Source: Epiperipatus broadwayi (lineage: Eukaryota > Onychophora > Udeonychophora > Euonychophora > Peripatidae). From it: DNA of 64,000 bases. Within the stretch, counting starts at the first letter, position 1, and the number at the start of each line of letters is the position of its first letter. Where the stretch lies: NCBI GenBank assembly GCA_028023455.1, contig JAQFVV010012400.1, positions 13,959,748 through 14,023,747 of the forward strand, written 5' to 3'. The notes beneath the pieces were generated by a model. That model worked only from the letters and a program-made list of their open reading frames with translations. It ran no database searches and had not been told where the DNA came from. The translations under genes and the position numbers were made by a program. This document shows, piece by piece, positions 46,454 to 59,469 of the stretch.

Positions 46454-49400
46454 TTCATGAATAGTTAATAGTTCTATAGGGTAAGTTATATCTGCATTTT
46501 TATTTATTTTACATGGTTATAGTAAATGTTATTATCTGTCAGGAAGAATTTTGTAGTAATCACTTGACATTTTACTTGGATTTTACTGACAAAATGAAAT
46601 CTTTTTCTTCATGTGAAAGGTAAGATAGGTAATAAAAAGAGCATTATTATGAATATTCTACACAACAAAAAATTTATACTTCTTTTCTGTTTAAATACAT
46701 CATGTATTGAATCTGAGACATTTAGAAGTATTTAGAATAGCTTAGTCATCTGCCATTTTCTCTTCATCCAATATAAGCAGATTCCTTCCAAAAAAATTCT
46801 TGTGCAGTTTCGTAAAAAGTAAAAGGTAACAACAAATATTTCTTGATGTTTTGGAAAATGGATTGTCAAAAGAAAAAATCATATTATGTCATTTTATTGG
46901 ACATTTTATTTAAAAAATTTAATGAGCCCATCAATAATAAAAAAATAATGTATTAAAATTAAGAAATTTTGAAGAAACAAAAATAATTTTAAAAAATGTT
47001 AATTTTTTTTTCTTAGTTTTGAATGTGTAGATGACTATTTTTTTTCAGCTTCATTGCATTGCTTAGTATATCTTTCTGATAAAATAAACTATATGATTGT
47101 TGTATAATGTTAATTGAAATTTATCTTTAAAACCGAGTCTTAAACCAATTCTGCAAAAATCCAATATGACTACTAATCGAATGAACAATTAAGTTTTTTG
47201 CATCTTATATGAAAACTAAAATGTGCATTACAACGCAATATATAATATTAGACTACCATATATAGCATTATGCATTATAAAAGTATATGTTGGGAGAACC
47301 TTTTCCAGAAATCATACTTTCAAACTATGTCGATCTATTATATTAACATACCAGATCCCTTATTTGTAAATGATTTTATCATCTAAAGAAGATAAACTAT
47401 CTACAGATAACTTTGCCTGTTGCTAAGATTCTGGTTAAGATTCTTTTCAACCGATTGCATGATACAATATCAACTAAGTACTATTTCATAAATTAGATTA
47501 AACTAAATTTAAAATCTTGTGTGCTAGTCATTCAATATGCATGTATTTTGCATTTCAAGTCTGTTTATGATCAACAAATAATACACAATCAACTTCAAGA
47601 AGTTTCTTGAAAAATATGCAAAACACTTGATTCTTTACCATGTATCTGTAATTATCCTTGTCAGAACCAAGTGGCTAGCATGTTGTGTCATCATATTCAA
47701 TAATAAAAAATGATATACTCAAACAATGTTTTTATAATAGGCAGTTCTAAATAATGTGTTTCCATGTTCGTTTGATCTGGCTTGCACTAAGTGTGAATAT
47801 ATATAATAAAATCAAAAAAAAAAAAATTGTAGAAATGTATTTAACTTGATATAATAATTTAAAATCCATAATTCTACATCTTATATCCTTTAAATATAAC
47901 CCATCTCTATACAAAGTAAAATTTGATCAACATAAAAATATCCACATAAAAAGCTTTGGCCAGTACTTTATAATAAAAAAATAAAGTTAAAAAAAATTAT
48001 ATTGAATATAAAAAAAATAGATCTAAAAACACAAAATAAAAATGCGCAAAATCAATATTTAAAAAAAAAAATCTTTTGTTTAAAAAGATGATTTTTTTTT
48101 TTTCTTTTAACATTTATAATTTAATTACATCAATAACTTGAATTTAAAAATAAAAAAAACTTTAATGATTTTTTTTTTTAAATTGCAAAAATAAAACAAA
48201 ATTTAGAATAAATACAACTGGGAATTCTTTAAAAATAATAAAATAATCTTTTAGTGCAGTTTTATTTTTTGAAAACCTGTCTTTCACTCTCCCAGGAGAA
48301 AAAACCAGCACTTTATATGTATATTTACTTTTTTTAAAAAAACTAATTTCAGATATGTTCGTGTAATTTTAATAAGTATTAATGCATTAATCAATGCAAT
48401 GTGAATTTTTCAAAGATCCAACACTTAAGTTTACACAGAAGTTTAAAAAGCTGGAATAAGGAAATTTAATCACATGTTTATCAAGTGACCTTAAAAGTGA
48501 ACATTCTTTTCAGCCTCAACATAGTCATGCACAGGCATACATGTAACTTTAATGCAATTGTAACAATTGCTTATCATTTTACAAATTTACCTGGATTTCA
48601 CTTTATAAGAAAGCTCTAAACAAGAAATTCTACTACAATAAATTAATGTTGAATTGGTGTAGTAATGTTCAAATTTGGGTAAAAATATTCTTTCCTAGGT
48701 TTTTTAAGAGTGAAAAACTGGATGAAATCTGGTTGATGAATACATAGCTTGACATGACTATTGGCATCTGATGATAATAAATTTGTTCACATTAGAAACA
48801 ATTAATTACTTGTTAACTCTAATCAGCAATCATTTATTGTCAGCTAGAATAATCAATGTACATGAATGGTAGATCCACATACAAATCCCTAAATTAATTT
48901 CTAGTTACTGTATCTGATCAATAAAGAGCATTATCCAACAGCAATCTTTTACTTTGTAATAGCCTGAGCACACTTCTATAATTGTATGCTAGATTTGAGC
49001 AAGCATAAATTTTAGTGATTTTAATTTATGCTTATAAATGCAGGTATCTTTGATTCTTAAATAAAAATAAATAAATCAAATACTATACAATTTCTCACTC
49101 TCAACATCTACTTTAATAATAGTAATTAATTTTATTGAATATACTCAGCTATCTATTGTAAGTTTGAATAATTAATAAAGGGTCAAAGGTACCTGCAGTT
49201 AAAATAAATATGCTTTTATTAATATAAAATTCTCTTATAAATTTAAATGTACAAGAGAGTCCAATTTGTGAATGAAATATATAAGCAATTTTCAATAAAT
49301 ATAATGAAAATAGTTATAAATGGCAGATGAATGGGCAAAAGAAAAAATCCTTACTAATTCTAACACTTTGCAGACTGCTAATTACCATATTATAGTTTGC

Positions 49401-49639
49401 TTTTTTTTTTGTAGTTATGGATATAAAACTATTTTAAACCATTTTATATAGAATATTTTGCTTCAATCATCCATAAAATAAATCGTCTACAAATATAACT
49501 ATAAAGGTTAAAATAAGTTAATATTATATTTACATGCTTTTATTTATTACAAATCCCATCTATTTAATTTGATTATCATTGGAAATGATATGCAAACATT
49601 GCTACAAAGCTTTCACTAAGAAATACTATAAAATATACT
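46454..49639. other. AT-rich spacer, no gene recognised
   Basis: Three kilobases of AT-rich DNA with homopolymers near 47812, 48060 and 48160. Slightly GC-richer at 47280-47480. No features. Confidence 0.5.
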
Positions 49640-51030
49640 CATATGCGGCCATTCTTCTCTGCCTGCATGTTTTCCAACGCTAAGACTAATAAACCAGACA
49701 TTCCTCTCACACTTATGATGGAGATTTTGGGGTCTCCCATTACTTTAAAACAGCCAAAATGATTAACCAATGGCTGAATGATCATCTAGGATTCGGTGTC
49801 CATACCATTAAATCTGCCTTGGACTTCATAGCCAATATCAAACATTTCCAATCAACTTGCCATACAAAATAGCTTCACTGGATGTTGCAGAACTATATGG
49901 ATCTATTAACAGGACACTGTCTTAGACAAAACTATTCTCAGCCACGTACAGACTTAATTACAGCATTCCTCTCCAAGCTCAACAATATCATAGCTACATT
50001 TAATGGCCAGGATTACAAAATGTCTGATGGTTGGCCCATGGGTATCCCTCTCAGCGGAATCATTTCCAACTTATACCTAAACATTTTGAAAAATTAATCA
50101 TCCCACTATACACTGAACACACCAGGCTTTATATATACATGCTACGTGGATGACATCTTCATCACAGACTAGAATCAGCTATTTAAGATATCAAAACAAA
50201 TCTTCAGAACTATGATACATAGTAGAATGGGAAAACTTGCATCAATATCTTAAATACCTCAATTTACGAATATACCACGACATATTCTACCTTGATTATC
50301 CATGTACATTAAACCAATAGAATTCTACAGTGTTATGCATCCAGAATTGACTACACTTCTGCTCATAAACTAGCCAGTCTCTTATCACTTCTATTTCGAA
50401 ATTACTCCCTATGTAAATATGAATCCACTCAAAAAGCTAACATTATCAAAGATCTCATTTCTGTTGGATTTAAACATCACCTTTTAAATAAGAAAATAAA
50501 GCAATTTTACAGTAAGCTTAATTCTAACCCCTTCCTCCTCTGATGTTAGGCCATGGTTACTTCTATCATATATTCCTACAATCAACAAAACCCTCATAAA
50601 ATATTTTCCCTCAATTACCGCCTCAAATTTCGCAGCCCCCACGTTCTACTCAAAAATGAGTCAAACCTGATATCCCTTGCATGGTATGTGGAATATGTGG
50701 AATCCAATGCCGCCACACAATATGCAAATCTACTTATTACAGGGAATCCTGCGCATCTTTGTCCATACAAGTGTCACAGCACCAATATGCATGTAAAAAA
50801 GCCTTAGCCATGCCAAAAGGTAGCTTGGTCTTTTTTGAACATCAAAAATCCACAGAACATCTCTTCATCCCATTCCCTGCAGTCATTCAATATATCAAGA
50901 CAAATCCAGATGGAAGATCAGTGGCATACTATATAGCTAACACCGCACATTCCATCAACCATAAAGATTCATCCTTCCCTCTCTCCAGAAAATGGGCTCT
51001 GATTCTAACAAGCTTCTATTTTACTTAAAT
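49640..51030 (+). pseudogene. Penelope-like element: reverse transcriptase and GIY-YIG-like region
   Basis: The block is much GC-richer than its flanks. Plus-strand frames read 'NQWLNDHLGFGVHTIKSALD' (49762 on), 'LNNIIATFNGQDYKMSDGWP' and 'MGIPLSGIISNLYLNILK' (RT motif B-like, to about 50094). 'CYVDDIFIT' follows (the YVDD catalytic motif, about 50142-50168), then 'LASLLSLLFRNYSLCKYEST' and 'ISVGFKHHLLNKKIKQFYSK'. A Cys-rich stretch at about 50675-50760 reads 'CGICGIQCRHTICKSTYYRE', with 'YYRES' where GIY-YIG nucleases have 'YIGET', then 'LSIQVSQHQYACKKA' and 'FFEHQKSTEHLF'. RT then Cys-rich GIY-YIG is the Penelope-like order. 'DGWPMGIPLS' replaces the usual 'DG.AMGSPLS'. Stops and frameshifts show it is dead. 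The N-terminal part is missing. Confidence 0.8.
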
Positions 51031-51430
51031 TTAAATATCCTGTTATACACATACAAACTCGCACATTTTTTCCACTACCTTATAACATTCTCCAGCTATG
51101 AATATGACAGCAGTAAAATAAGTTCTCGAAAGCGCTTAGCCTTAGTTTTGTTTTTGATTTTCAAATTCATAAACTTCTCTTCAGCTGCGTCTTAACGCAT
51201 TATTAATGATTTATTACATTCCATGGAAATAAAGTATAACAGTTATTTCTTTAAAGATTTAAGATATACTATTTTAAAAGTAATGCTTGAGGAATATTGC
51301 AGGTAAAGCCTTGCATTCTTTTTCCCCAATGTTTTTGCTTTCTTATCAAGTGCAACTATAAAATCGATTCCACATGATATATATATATTATTAAATTCAG
51401 ACGAACTATTTATTTGAAGTAACTACACAT
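51031..51430. other. 3' flank of the Penelope-like element
   Basis: No recognised feature. GC content falls back to background by about 51200. (TA)n near 51381. Confidence 0.4.
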
Positions 51431-51537
51431 CATTTTACTATTTAAATACCGTAGACCATCATCAGAAATGGAAAGAATATTATTTTGACCAGCATTACAT
51501 TTCTGATGATGGTCTACAGTTTTTAAATAGTAAAATT
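51431..51537. repeat. Short hairpin, about 40-bp arms
   Basis: CATTTTACTATTTAAATACC continuing to GTAGACCATCATCAGAAATG (51431-51470) is mirrored by 51499-51537 with two mismatches and a 28-bp loop. It could be a small MITE. TGAAGTAAC occurs on both sides (about 51415 and 51616), but at 9 bp that may be chance. Confidence 0.7.
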
Positions 51538-51574
51538 ATGTCCATATTTGTATCAAGATAAAAATTGCCCTATA

Positions 51575-51960
51575 GGTTTAGGCAGCATTTTATAACTGAA
51601 ATGAAAAAATTGTGATGAAGTAACCTTTATTATCGCCCTTAAATTTAGGGCGCCATTTGTAACAGATTAAAATGAAAGTATACTCTTTTTTTAATGCTCA
51701 CAAATTTGGGAACCATATATAACAGATTGTATATGACCAAGCCATGACAGAATGATCCTATATAATTATACCCTGCCAATTATGGCGACATTTATAACAG
51801 AATAAAAATGTGCATATGCTAATCTCTGTTATAGCCTGAGCCCTGAAGTTGGATATCATTTGTAGCTGAATAAAATATAGATCAAAGAAAAATAATACTA
51901 ATTTTATAATGCCCTTGAATAATAGTATCAATCATAATAGTGTGAATATAATAAACTAAA
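51575..51960 (-). repeat. Diverged minisatellite, about 65-73-bp period, about 5 units
   Basis: The core, reading CATTTGTAACAGANTAAAATG on this strand, recurs at about 51587 (CATTTTATAACTGAAATG), 51653, 51716, 51791 and 51852. Before each core stands a GCCCTTAAATTTAGGG-like box (about 51637, 51696, 51765, 51830, 51912). The reverse complement of the core (TTCTGTTATAAATGNCGCC) matches the array at 59.5-59.9 kb. I define that array's orientation as plus. Confidence 0.7.
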
Positions 51961-52089
51961 CTAAATGAATATCAATCAATCAATAAATAATTATTCAGTA
52001 GTTAAAGTAATGCTTTATCTAATCACATATCCAACTATTAACTATATCAAAACAAAACAATGATGATAATCTTTATTATAGCACCATAA
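51961..52089. other. Short AT-rich spacer
   Basis: No feature. Confidence 0.4.
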
Positions 52090-52766
52090 GTTAAATGTTA
52101 AAAAGACTAAAGTAATGTTTAATAGATTTTCTCAAAATATGAAAATAAAGATTGATTATGATGAGTTAGAAGAAGTTAACAGTTACAAATACCTTGGTCA
52201 GATGATTAATACATATGGAAATATAATGGATGAAATTAATCATAGAATTAAACTTGGTTGGAGTGCTTTTGGTAGAAATAACTTGATACTAAAAGAAAAT
52301 ATGCCTATGTGTTTGAAAAGGAAGGTTTTTAATAAATGTGTTTTGCCTGTTCTTACTTATGGATCTGAGACTTGAACACTTAATAGAAGAGCAATACAGA
52401 GACTTCAGACCACTCAAAGAAGTATGGAGACATGCATGTTGGGAATAACAAGAAGGGATCGAAAACGCAATGTATGGATAAGAGAACAAACAGGTGTTAC
52501 TGACCTCATTGAAAAAAATTAAAAGACTGAAGTGGAGTTGGGCTGGACATATTGTTAGAAGAGATGATAACAGATGGACAACTGAAATTTTAAACTAGAT
52601 TCCAAGAGATTGTATAAGATCCAGAAAGAGACCACATGTGAGATGAGTGGATGAAATAAGAAAGTGTGCAGGGGTGATGTGGAGAAGAGAAGCTAAAGAT
52701 AGGAAAAGATGGATTGAACTTGGAGAGACCTTCATCCTGCAGTGGATTGATAATGGTTGATGATGA
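52090..52766 (+). pseudogene. RTE-clade retrotransposon, best-preserved 5'-truncated 3' end
   Basis: Begins abruptly within 'LNVKKTKVMFNRFSQNMKIK', then runs 'DYDELEEVNSYKYLGQMIN', 'NIMDEINHRIKLGWSAFGRN' and 'MCLKRKVFNKCVLPVLTYGS'. A stop replaces the Trp after 'ET', followed by 'TLNRRAIQRLQTTQRSMETC', 'MLGITRRDRKRNVWIREQTG' and 'WAGHIVRRDDNRWTTEI'. The end reads like 'MWRREAKDRKRWIELGETFI' and stops in GTTGATGATGATGATGA (about 52757-52772). One in-frame stop and a few indels separate it from an intact C-terminal domain, so it is one of the younger RTE copies here. 5' truncation is normal for target-primed insertion. Confidence 0.9.
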
Positions 52767-52772
52767 TGATGA

Positions 52773-55110
52773 AGTTCAAACAACATTTAGAACTAACAGA
52801 AAACAAACTAAATTTGTTATAAAGGTTTGTATCAATATAGATCTCTATCAAAATTTATAACAAATATTCTTGCTAAAATTAGAATTAATTTTCCTAATTG
52901 CTTTTTCAATTTTTTTTTTCAATAGCAGAAATTACTTATCCAAGAATAGGTTTAGGATACAAGATAAATATCTCCAAAAATCAACTTACTTAGTGGTCAC
53001 ATACATTAGGATAAGATAAATAGAAGTTGGTATAGCAAAGTGTAATTGTTTTTAACTAATGAGTACAACACTTATACTAGAATTTATCATGAACTTTAAC
53101 CTATCCTTTCACAAATTTTACACAAAAAGTTTACATTAGTTTTCTTATGTTTATTGTCTATTTTATAATTGCTTGCTTTCTTTTGTTTATAGCAGTGATA
53201 CAGGAAAGGGATTAGTATCAATTGATTGTAATTACATTAAGAACAAAATTCAGAGTATGGGAGATATAAATCATAAAATATCCTATATAGTATGCTAAAA
53301 ATTCTATAAGTAGCAACAATGCTGCTTATATAGTTGCCAGCAACTAATAGTAAAAATAATAATGCTAATTAAACATTACCCAAAAATTAGTTTATGAAAT
53401 TTGTAGTAGCTTCTATCTAAGCTTTCTGGGGAAAAAAAAAACAACATCATACTAAACTGTTAATAGTTTAATTGAATATAAAAACAAAGACTTGGATGAT
53501 TAAAAAAAAAATTAAGGAAAAAAATTTAGGCTGTGGAGAATTTTGAAACCATGAAAAAATATAAGTTGAATGGATGGATTAGAAAAAATGCCAATGATGA
53601 AAAAAAATGAAAAAGATTATTTACTGAAAGAATTAAGAAATACTGGATTGACATATATTTAAAAATAAATAAATTATGAAAAGATATACAAAGAACAGCT
53701 GAGACAAGATATAGAAGGAAAAAAATTCAAAGATGGTTATGCAAATAAAGAATAGAGCAGAATACAGTACCTGATGATGTATGAAACAATGTTAGTATTG
53801 ATATAAAAAAAAAACAATTATTTACTGTATAAGATTGTGAATTGACTTTATTCATTTTGAAATGGATATGTGAATAATAAAGCATGTAGTTTGGATAAAA
53901 TTGTTCTTTTGTTGTTATATGTATTTTTATTACTGCATTCACAATAACAAGTTATAAACAATATAACTAAATGTGTAAAGTCTCAAATATATTTATTTTA
54001 TTTGTATAGTATTGTACTGGAAAAATAGCATGGAAATATATTTCCAGTGTAATATAGTGAGAATGTATTATAAATTGTTTGTGTTAGAATGAAAGTATGG
54101 TATTTTTATGAAACATCAATGTTTGTTGTATGTAATAATTCTAAAACATTTTACTTATTTTTTTCAATAAAATTTTTGAGAGATGTTGGTTCAAATTGAC
54201 TAAAGAGTTAATAAAAGATATTGCTATAGTTATTCTGATGTCAATGGCGAAAGTTATAAATAGAGCTGAATAGAAAAAATTCTCTTATTTTAGTTTCAAC
54301 AGAAGCACATCTTAATTTCTTTATATGATTTACTTTTTATTTATTTTAAAAGTATATAATTAACTGGACAAAATGATAGGACGAAAAGCAAAACATTCGC
54401 CCAAAAACTGTTGAGTGTGTAGAGGATTTATGAGGAGTGACAGTTAACTATAAAAATGAAAAGTAATTCAAAATGATTCATTGTATTATAAATCATCAAT
54501 GTTTCCTTGCTTTAAAAACAGATATTACCTACTTTTCAACAATGAAGTCTAAATGTTAACAACAAAAAAATGTGCATTCAGATTATGGTCACCTACTAAT
54601 AGAATTTTATAAACTTGATGTATTATTTATATACGGAATAAAAATTGATTCAATTTCCATAGCATCGTCAGAGATGAAACTAGCATCTATTCGCTTGCAA
54701 TGTTTTATGAATTGATTACTTGCTAAATGAAAGGATATCTATATTGCTTTTTGTGGATATATATTAGTGTTTGCACACTTGTAACATTATATAGATTAAA
54801 TATGTGCTGAATGAAAGGATAATTTGGATATTTAGAAAATATCAGAATAAAATATAATTCGAATCTCATAGGTATTTATGATATTTATGCCTGCCTTGGA
54901 ATAATAAAACCTTGTCGGATTGCGATTTTAAAAAAAAATAAACATTAAACTATGGTACTATTTTAAAAAGACCGTATTTAAAGACTATTACTCAGGTCAT
55001 TTGCTTATATTTATCATTATTATTGCTAAGTATTTTTTTTTCTTTGCATTTGATCTACGTAATATTTATCGATGGAAATATTAATATAATAATTAGGTCA
55101 AATAGTAATC
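52773..55110. other. AT-rich spacer
   Basis: No gene recognised. 53540-53780 is purine-rich with weak open stretches but no known motif. Confidence 0.5.
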
Positions 55111-55296
55111 TATTTACATACCTAAATATGAGTTACGTTTTTCTAAGTTTGAATTTATATTTTACACATAGTAATTATTGTTTTAATTTAAAATATTCAC
55201 TTATCTATTTATATACCTAAATATGAATTACGTTTTTCTAAGTTTGAATTTATATTTTACACATAGTAATTATTATTTTAATTTAAAATATTCTTT
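55111..55296 (+). repeat. Tandem duplication, 95-bp unit, two copies
   Basis: CCTAAATATGAGTTACGTTT at 55121 and CCTAAATATGAATTACGTTT at 55216 anchor two near-identical copies. Both continue TTCTAAGTTTGAATTTATAT, with only a few differences, so the duplication is young. Confidence 0.9.
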
Positions 55297-55657
55297 TTTT
55301 ATTCATTGATTATAAACTAACTTCAGGTATATCACTTATATTATGAGTTCAAAATGATCATATCATAATAACTATTTATTTATTTTGGGTTCTCTTAAAT
55401 TTATATTAACAAATAAGTAATTCATTTTTATATATATATATATTTTTATATTTCAATTAATTATATTTTTATATGAAGTATCTTGAATTCTCTTATATTT
55501 TGGAAAGTATAAACATTCTACAACATTTTTTGTTTTGCATAAACATGTGTTTATATTTAGTATCCAATAAGTGGAAATTGATATACAATCACCTATTTAA
55601 ATATGAAGTTAATGTCAAATGAAAACTTATTACATAAAGTATAATAGGATCATATTA
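55297..55657. other. AT-rich spacer with (TA)n
   Basis: (TA)n at about 55430-55442. No other feature. Confidence 0.5.
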
Positions 55658-55835
55658 TAACGGTCGGAGAAGATGAAGTCTTACCGTATCTGCCGTACAG
55701 GGTGCCACCAGGCATTTGAACCTGATAAATTTACAGAGTAGGCAGATACATAGGTTAAGTAAAAAAAAAAAATTTTATATATATTTTATTCCGATCGTCA
55801 GCCCAATGCCACTAGCTCAGTGAGACGCAGAGATT
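55658..55835 (-). repeat. tRNA-like SINE (antisense) with an AT-rich insert between A and B boxes
   Basis: On the minus strand, CACTGAGCTAGTGG (complement of 55809-55822) looks like box A and CAGGTTCAAATGCC (complement of 55711-55724) like box B. A GC-rich 3' body down to CTTCTCCGACCG follows. The boxes are about 85 bp apart instead of the usual 30-60, because an AT-rich stretch with an A/T run (55761-55780) sits between them. An old SINE head with an insertion is the best guess. Confidence 0.4.
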
Positions 55836-57240
55836 TATAAAATATAAATTTTTATCTAATAATATTTCAATTAAAAAAAATAAGTAAATAAAAGCCACTG
55901 CCAGTAATAACACACACCAACATTTATTAAACATATATAAAATTTAGCATTATTATTATTTTTTTTTATATAAAACATTAAAACTTTACCTTAGATTATA
56001 ATTCACAATTTAACTGTTTTTATTTTATTTTGAAAGTTCGCACAGATGAATTTAATATTTTATTAAAATGTCGAGTATGAATAGAATACATAGATTGCAT
56101 TTGAAAAGAAAATATTCTATCCCTTATTTAGCCTTAGGCCAAAAGTTCGCAGTCAAACTAACATCAATCCATCTGATACATCGATGTATTCAATGCAGCA
56201 TGAAATATGACAGCACAAATACCATACTATCAGGAATGTACATCTGATTAGCATGGTTAAAGAAGACATTGACTCTCGTCCAGAACAGGAATACTACATC
56301 TGTCTGACGAGAAGAGCAATAAAAAAAATCCATAGGAAGGGACTGCGTTTTCCGTCATTATCCCATTCCATAGGCTAAAAAGGGATGATCCAAGGAGCAG
56401 GGAATACCGTCTGTCTCCATTAGTCAATAAGAAAGGCTTATTTCGCCCAAGTGTGGCAAATAGGGTGATCCTGCACGTAGCGGACCTCATACTACATTTA
56501 CTAATTACACCGATATATCCAATCTATTGACCCAATTTAACTACGAAACAAATAACCCAAGATTTACCCTCCCTTAAACTAACATAACTTTACTAATCTA
56601 TGCAGCCATTCACGCCTGACTTAAATTTAGCATTTATTAAGTTTAGTTTAACGAAAAAACAAAAATCATAATAAAACTTAAAAGAACAAAAAAAAAAAAT
56701 TAAATGGAAATGATTTAAAAAAAATACATCAAATAACATTATTAATATTAATTTATGTTGGTCAGATAGGATTCTATTTGTATTAAATACTGAAAGGTTT
56801 AGAATTTAGAATTATTGTTTTGAAAATGTTCATAAAGTTCTTACGGTTTTTTAAAAAGTTCATCTTTATCCGTTGCTTGCCATTTGGGATCTAGCGTTAA
56901 TTCCCCCGATGTCCTGTGATCCACAATATAGAAAACGATTGGTCATTTCTCTTTCTCTTTTTTTTTATACCAAAACAGAAGGGATTGAAGAGTGCGTCTT
57001 TCCATTCCCTTCTCCTTCAACTCTAGCACACCTCTGCTTTCACATGCCTGTCTTCTCTAATTAATTTTATTTCCAAACTTTTCCTTTTATTGCAAACTTT
57101 TAGATCCAGTGGACATTACGTCATGACGATGATGATCTTTTCGTTGAGGTCTGTTTCCCCAGGGATTTCTTTTATTGGCTATTAGTTTCTATTGTTTTTT
57201 TCCTCTCCTATCTGACCTTTACTTATACATTTTGCAATGC
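55836..57240. other. Spacer with a GC-richer block, origin unknown
   Basis: 56120-56640 and 56870-57240 stand out in base composition. The first holds a minus-strand open stretch (56257-56490, 'MRSATCRITLFATLGRNKPF', 'GDRRYSLLLGSSLFSLWNG'). The second has a plus-strand one (56873-57064) and a CRE-like TTACGTCATGACG at about 57116. Neither frame matches a family I know. They could be exons, a decayed element, or a first exon with its promoter. Confidence 0.3.
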
Positions 57241-58566
57241 CCAAGGGCTAGCTTACTTTTAACTAATTAAAATAATCATTTCCATTTTACAATAGCATTA
57301 ATTACTTTATTGTACATTGTTTTTATCTTTAAATCTTTCAAGTCTTTTTCTTAATATTTAGTTTTAAAACTTTCTTTTTTTTAAATAAAGTTTTCTTTTA
57401 ATAATTTTTCATCTGTGCGATTTTATATATTAGAGTTTAGATAATTTTCAATTTTTAATTCTTAAAAAAGAAGTTTTTATTTGCGAACTTTTATTTTTCA
57501 TGACTAATTTTTTTAAAAAAATTGATGTAACGGCATATGTGCCAGTTATAATATATATATTAAATGTGTCATATATATATATATATTGTTAATTTTAATT
57601 TATATCAATCTGTTAATAAATTTTGAATTAATTTAAAGCAAATAAATTTGCTTGGTTGTCATTCAATTTTACAATGCAAATTTATTGATTAATCATGTTT
57701 CAATGAGATGCTATTCACTAATTGATTATACCACATAATTCATTAGAAGCAGTTATAAAAATAATTTGAAAATTAAAAATACAGTATGGATAAGAAAGTA
57801 TAATTACATATCATTTTCTTTGTATTGAATTTAATGCTCATTATCTGACCATGTAGATTTTATACAGCAATAAATTAACTGATTTGACATTCTTAAATAT
57901 TTAAGAAGTAAATGGAAGTTTAGTGAAATTATTTTGTTAGTAACAAGTAATAGATATATTAAAATAGAAATTATATATGAATAGATATGATGATTGATAA
58001 ACATACAAACATGACAATTAGTGAAGATGAGTAAAGGTAGTTGCAATGAAATCTTTGCGTATTTTATTTTAAGTCATTATTGATTAAAAAGGAATATATT
58101 AAATCAGTATTTAGTTATAAAGATTGTAATCTTATTCAGTTAGAGATGGTAATAGTAATATTTTATTCTGTTGCAAATTAGTAATTTGCTTCAATCATAT
58201 TTAAAGTTCGAAAGTGGATCATAAATTCAGTTTAAATATTAAATTTTAATATTAATATTTGATTATAGTAAATCTAACAATCTTTCATATGCTTTGATAG
58301 TTATAGACTAGTTTTAATAACTTAAGCCTTAATAAACTGATGAGTAATTGGATGTAATTTGTCAATTGTTGGAATAAGCATCAAATAGGAATCTATCATT
58401 TATTTTATACATTGTTATGATTGGATTTTGAAAATCTTAAGGTTATTTAATAGGATTTTATTTTATAATACATTAAGTTGATGAAAATGGGTAGATACAT
58501 TGGGTTAATTGATTTTGTATTATTAAGTATTTAATCTTATTATAACTGACTTAATAGGAGTATAAT
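57241..58566. other. AT-rich spacer
   Basis: (TA)n at about 57573-57585. No gene. Confidence 0.5.
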
Positions 58567-58760
58567 ATTAGTGGAATAGTATAACTGAGTTAGTATTATA
58601 TTTGATTTTATTTAGTTGGCAATTAGAAATCAATTAGAGATGTATGGTTAGATATCAGTAGTATTAGTGGAATAGTGTAGCTGAGTTAGTATTATATTTG
58701 ATTTTATTTAGTTTGCAATAAGAAATCAATTAGAGATGTATAGTTAGATGTCAGTGATAT
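58567..58760 (+). repeat. Tandem duplication, 96-bp unit, two copies
   Basis: ATTAGTGGAATAGTATAACT at 58567 and ATTAGTGGAATAGTGTAGCT at 58663 begin two copies that agree to about 58760, with about seven differences. Confidence 0.88.
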
Positions 58761-58995
58761 TGTAAACTTGTAGGGCATATTAAGATTATTATTTCATCCA
58801 TCCATGATTTATTTTATTTAAATATAAATAGAATTAATATTTAACCTTTGGTGCAAATTTGTATAGTGTGTTGATTTATGATGAATATTAAAGTATACTT
58901 GTGTAACATTTTTATTCTATTTATAAGCACAGATCGTTGTTTATAAGATTTGATTTTATTGTTTTATCTTTGGCTTATTACAAATAAAGCTTATA

Positions 58996-59328
58996 TTTTA
59001 GAGCAGGAGTCCCCAACACTATGCCCGTGGGCAACATGGCGCCCGCAGACCATTTTACATGTGCCCGCCGCTATCCGAACACGATAAAAATTTATTTATC
59101 TGATACAAATAAATTTAATTTTTAAAATTTCTTATAAATTATTGTATTATATTGTAATCAAATGTTAAAATTTTATTTTTGAAATAAATATTTTTTTGTA
59201 CATTATGTGTATTATTAACAATATCCAACTATAAATTTACATTGAAAAAATAAATGGTGCCCACCATCTAGCCAGTATTATAGAATGTGCTCTTAAGTGG
59301 AAAAAGGTTGGGGACCGCTGTTTTGGAG
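58996..59328. mobile_element. hAT-type MITE, family B, copy 1
   Basis: The element is 59004-59320 (317 bp). Ends are CAGGAGTCCCCAACA and GTTGGGGACCGCTG. TTTTAGAG (58996-59003) and TTTTGGAG (59321-59328) are the 8-bp target duplication with one mismatch. Inside are GTGCCCGC blocks and CAGACCATTTTACATGTGCC. It is the same family as 62675-63011. Non-coding. Confidence 0.9.
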
Positions 59329-59469
59329 TAATATGAAATAATGATTTTGCTTGTTTTCTATTCATTCTAAATGTTAATGGAATTGATGGGGTTACAACAA
59401 ACATTATCATCATTGTTTTATTGATTCAAGTGTTAAATTATTCATCGACAAATATTCATTTTAGCCTAG

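Noticed and set aside
51497-51537. CTGATGA motif resembling a hammerhead ribozyme core near a Penelope-like element
   Set aside because: No GAAA plus stem arrangement follows. The motif is one arm of a simple hairpin whose other arm is its plain complement.
51410-51625. Fifth hairpin-tail element at the 51.4-kb hairpin
   Set aside because: The only flanking repeat, TGAAGTAAC, is 9 bp and its right copy lies inside the minisatellite, so it does not meet the pattern.
43514-58760. CRISPR-like or regularly spaced short repeats
   Set aside because: Direct repeats here are simple two-copy tandem duplications or diverged minisatellites in a eukaryotic genome; no constant repeat with unique spacers.
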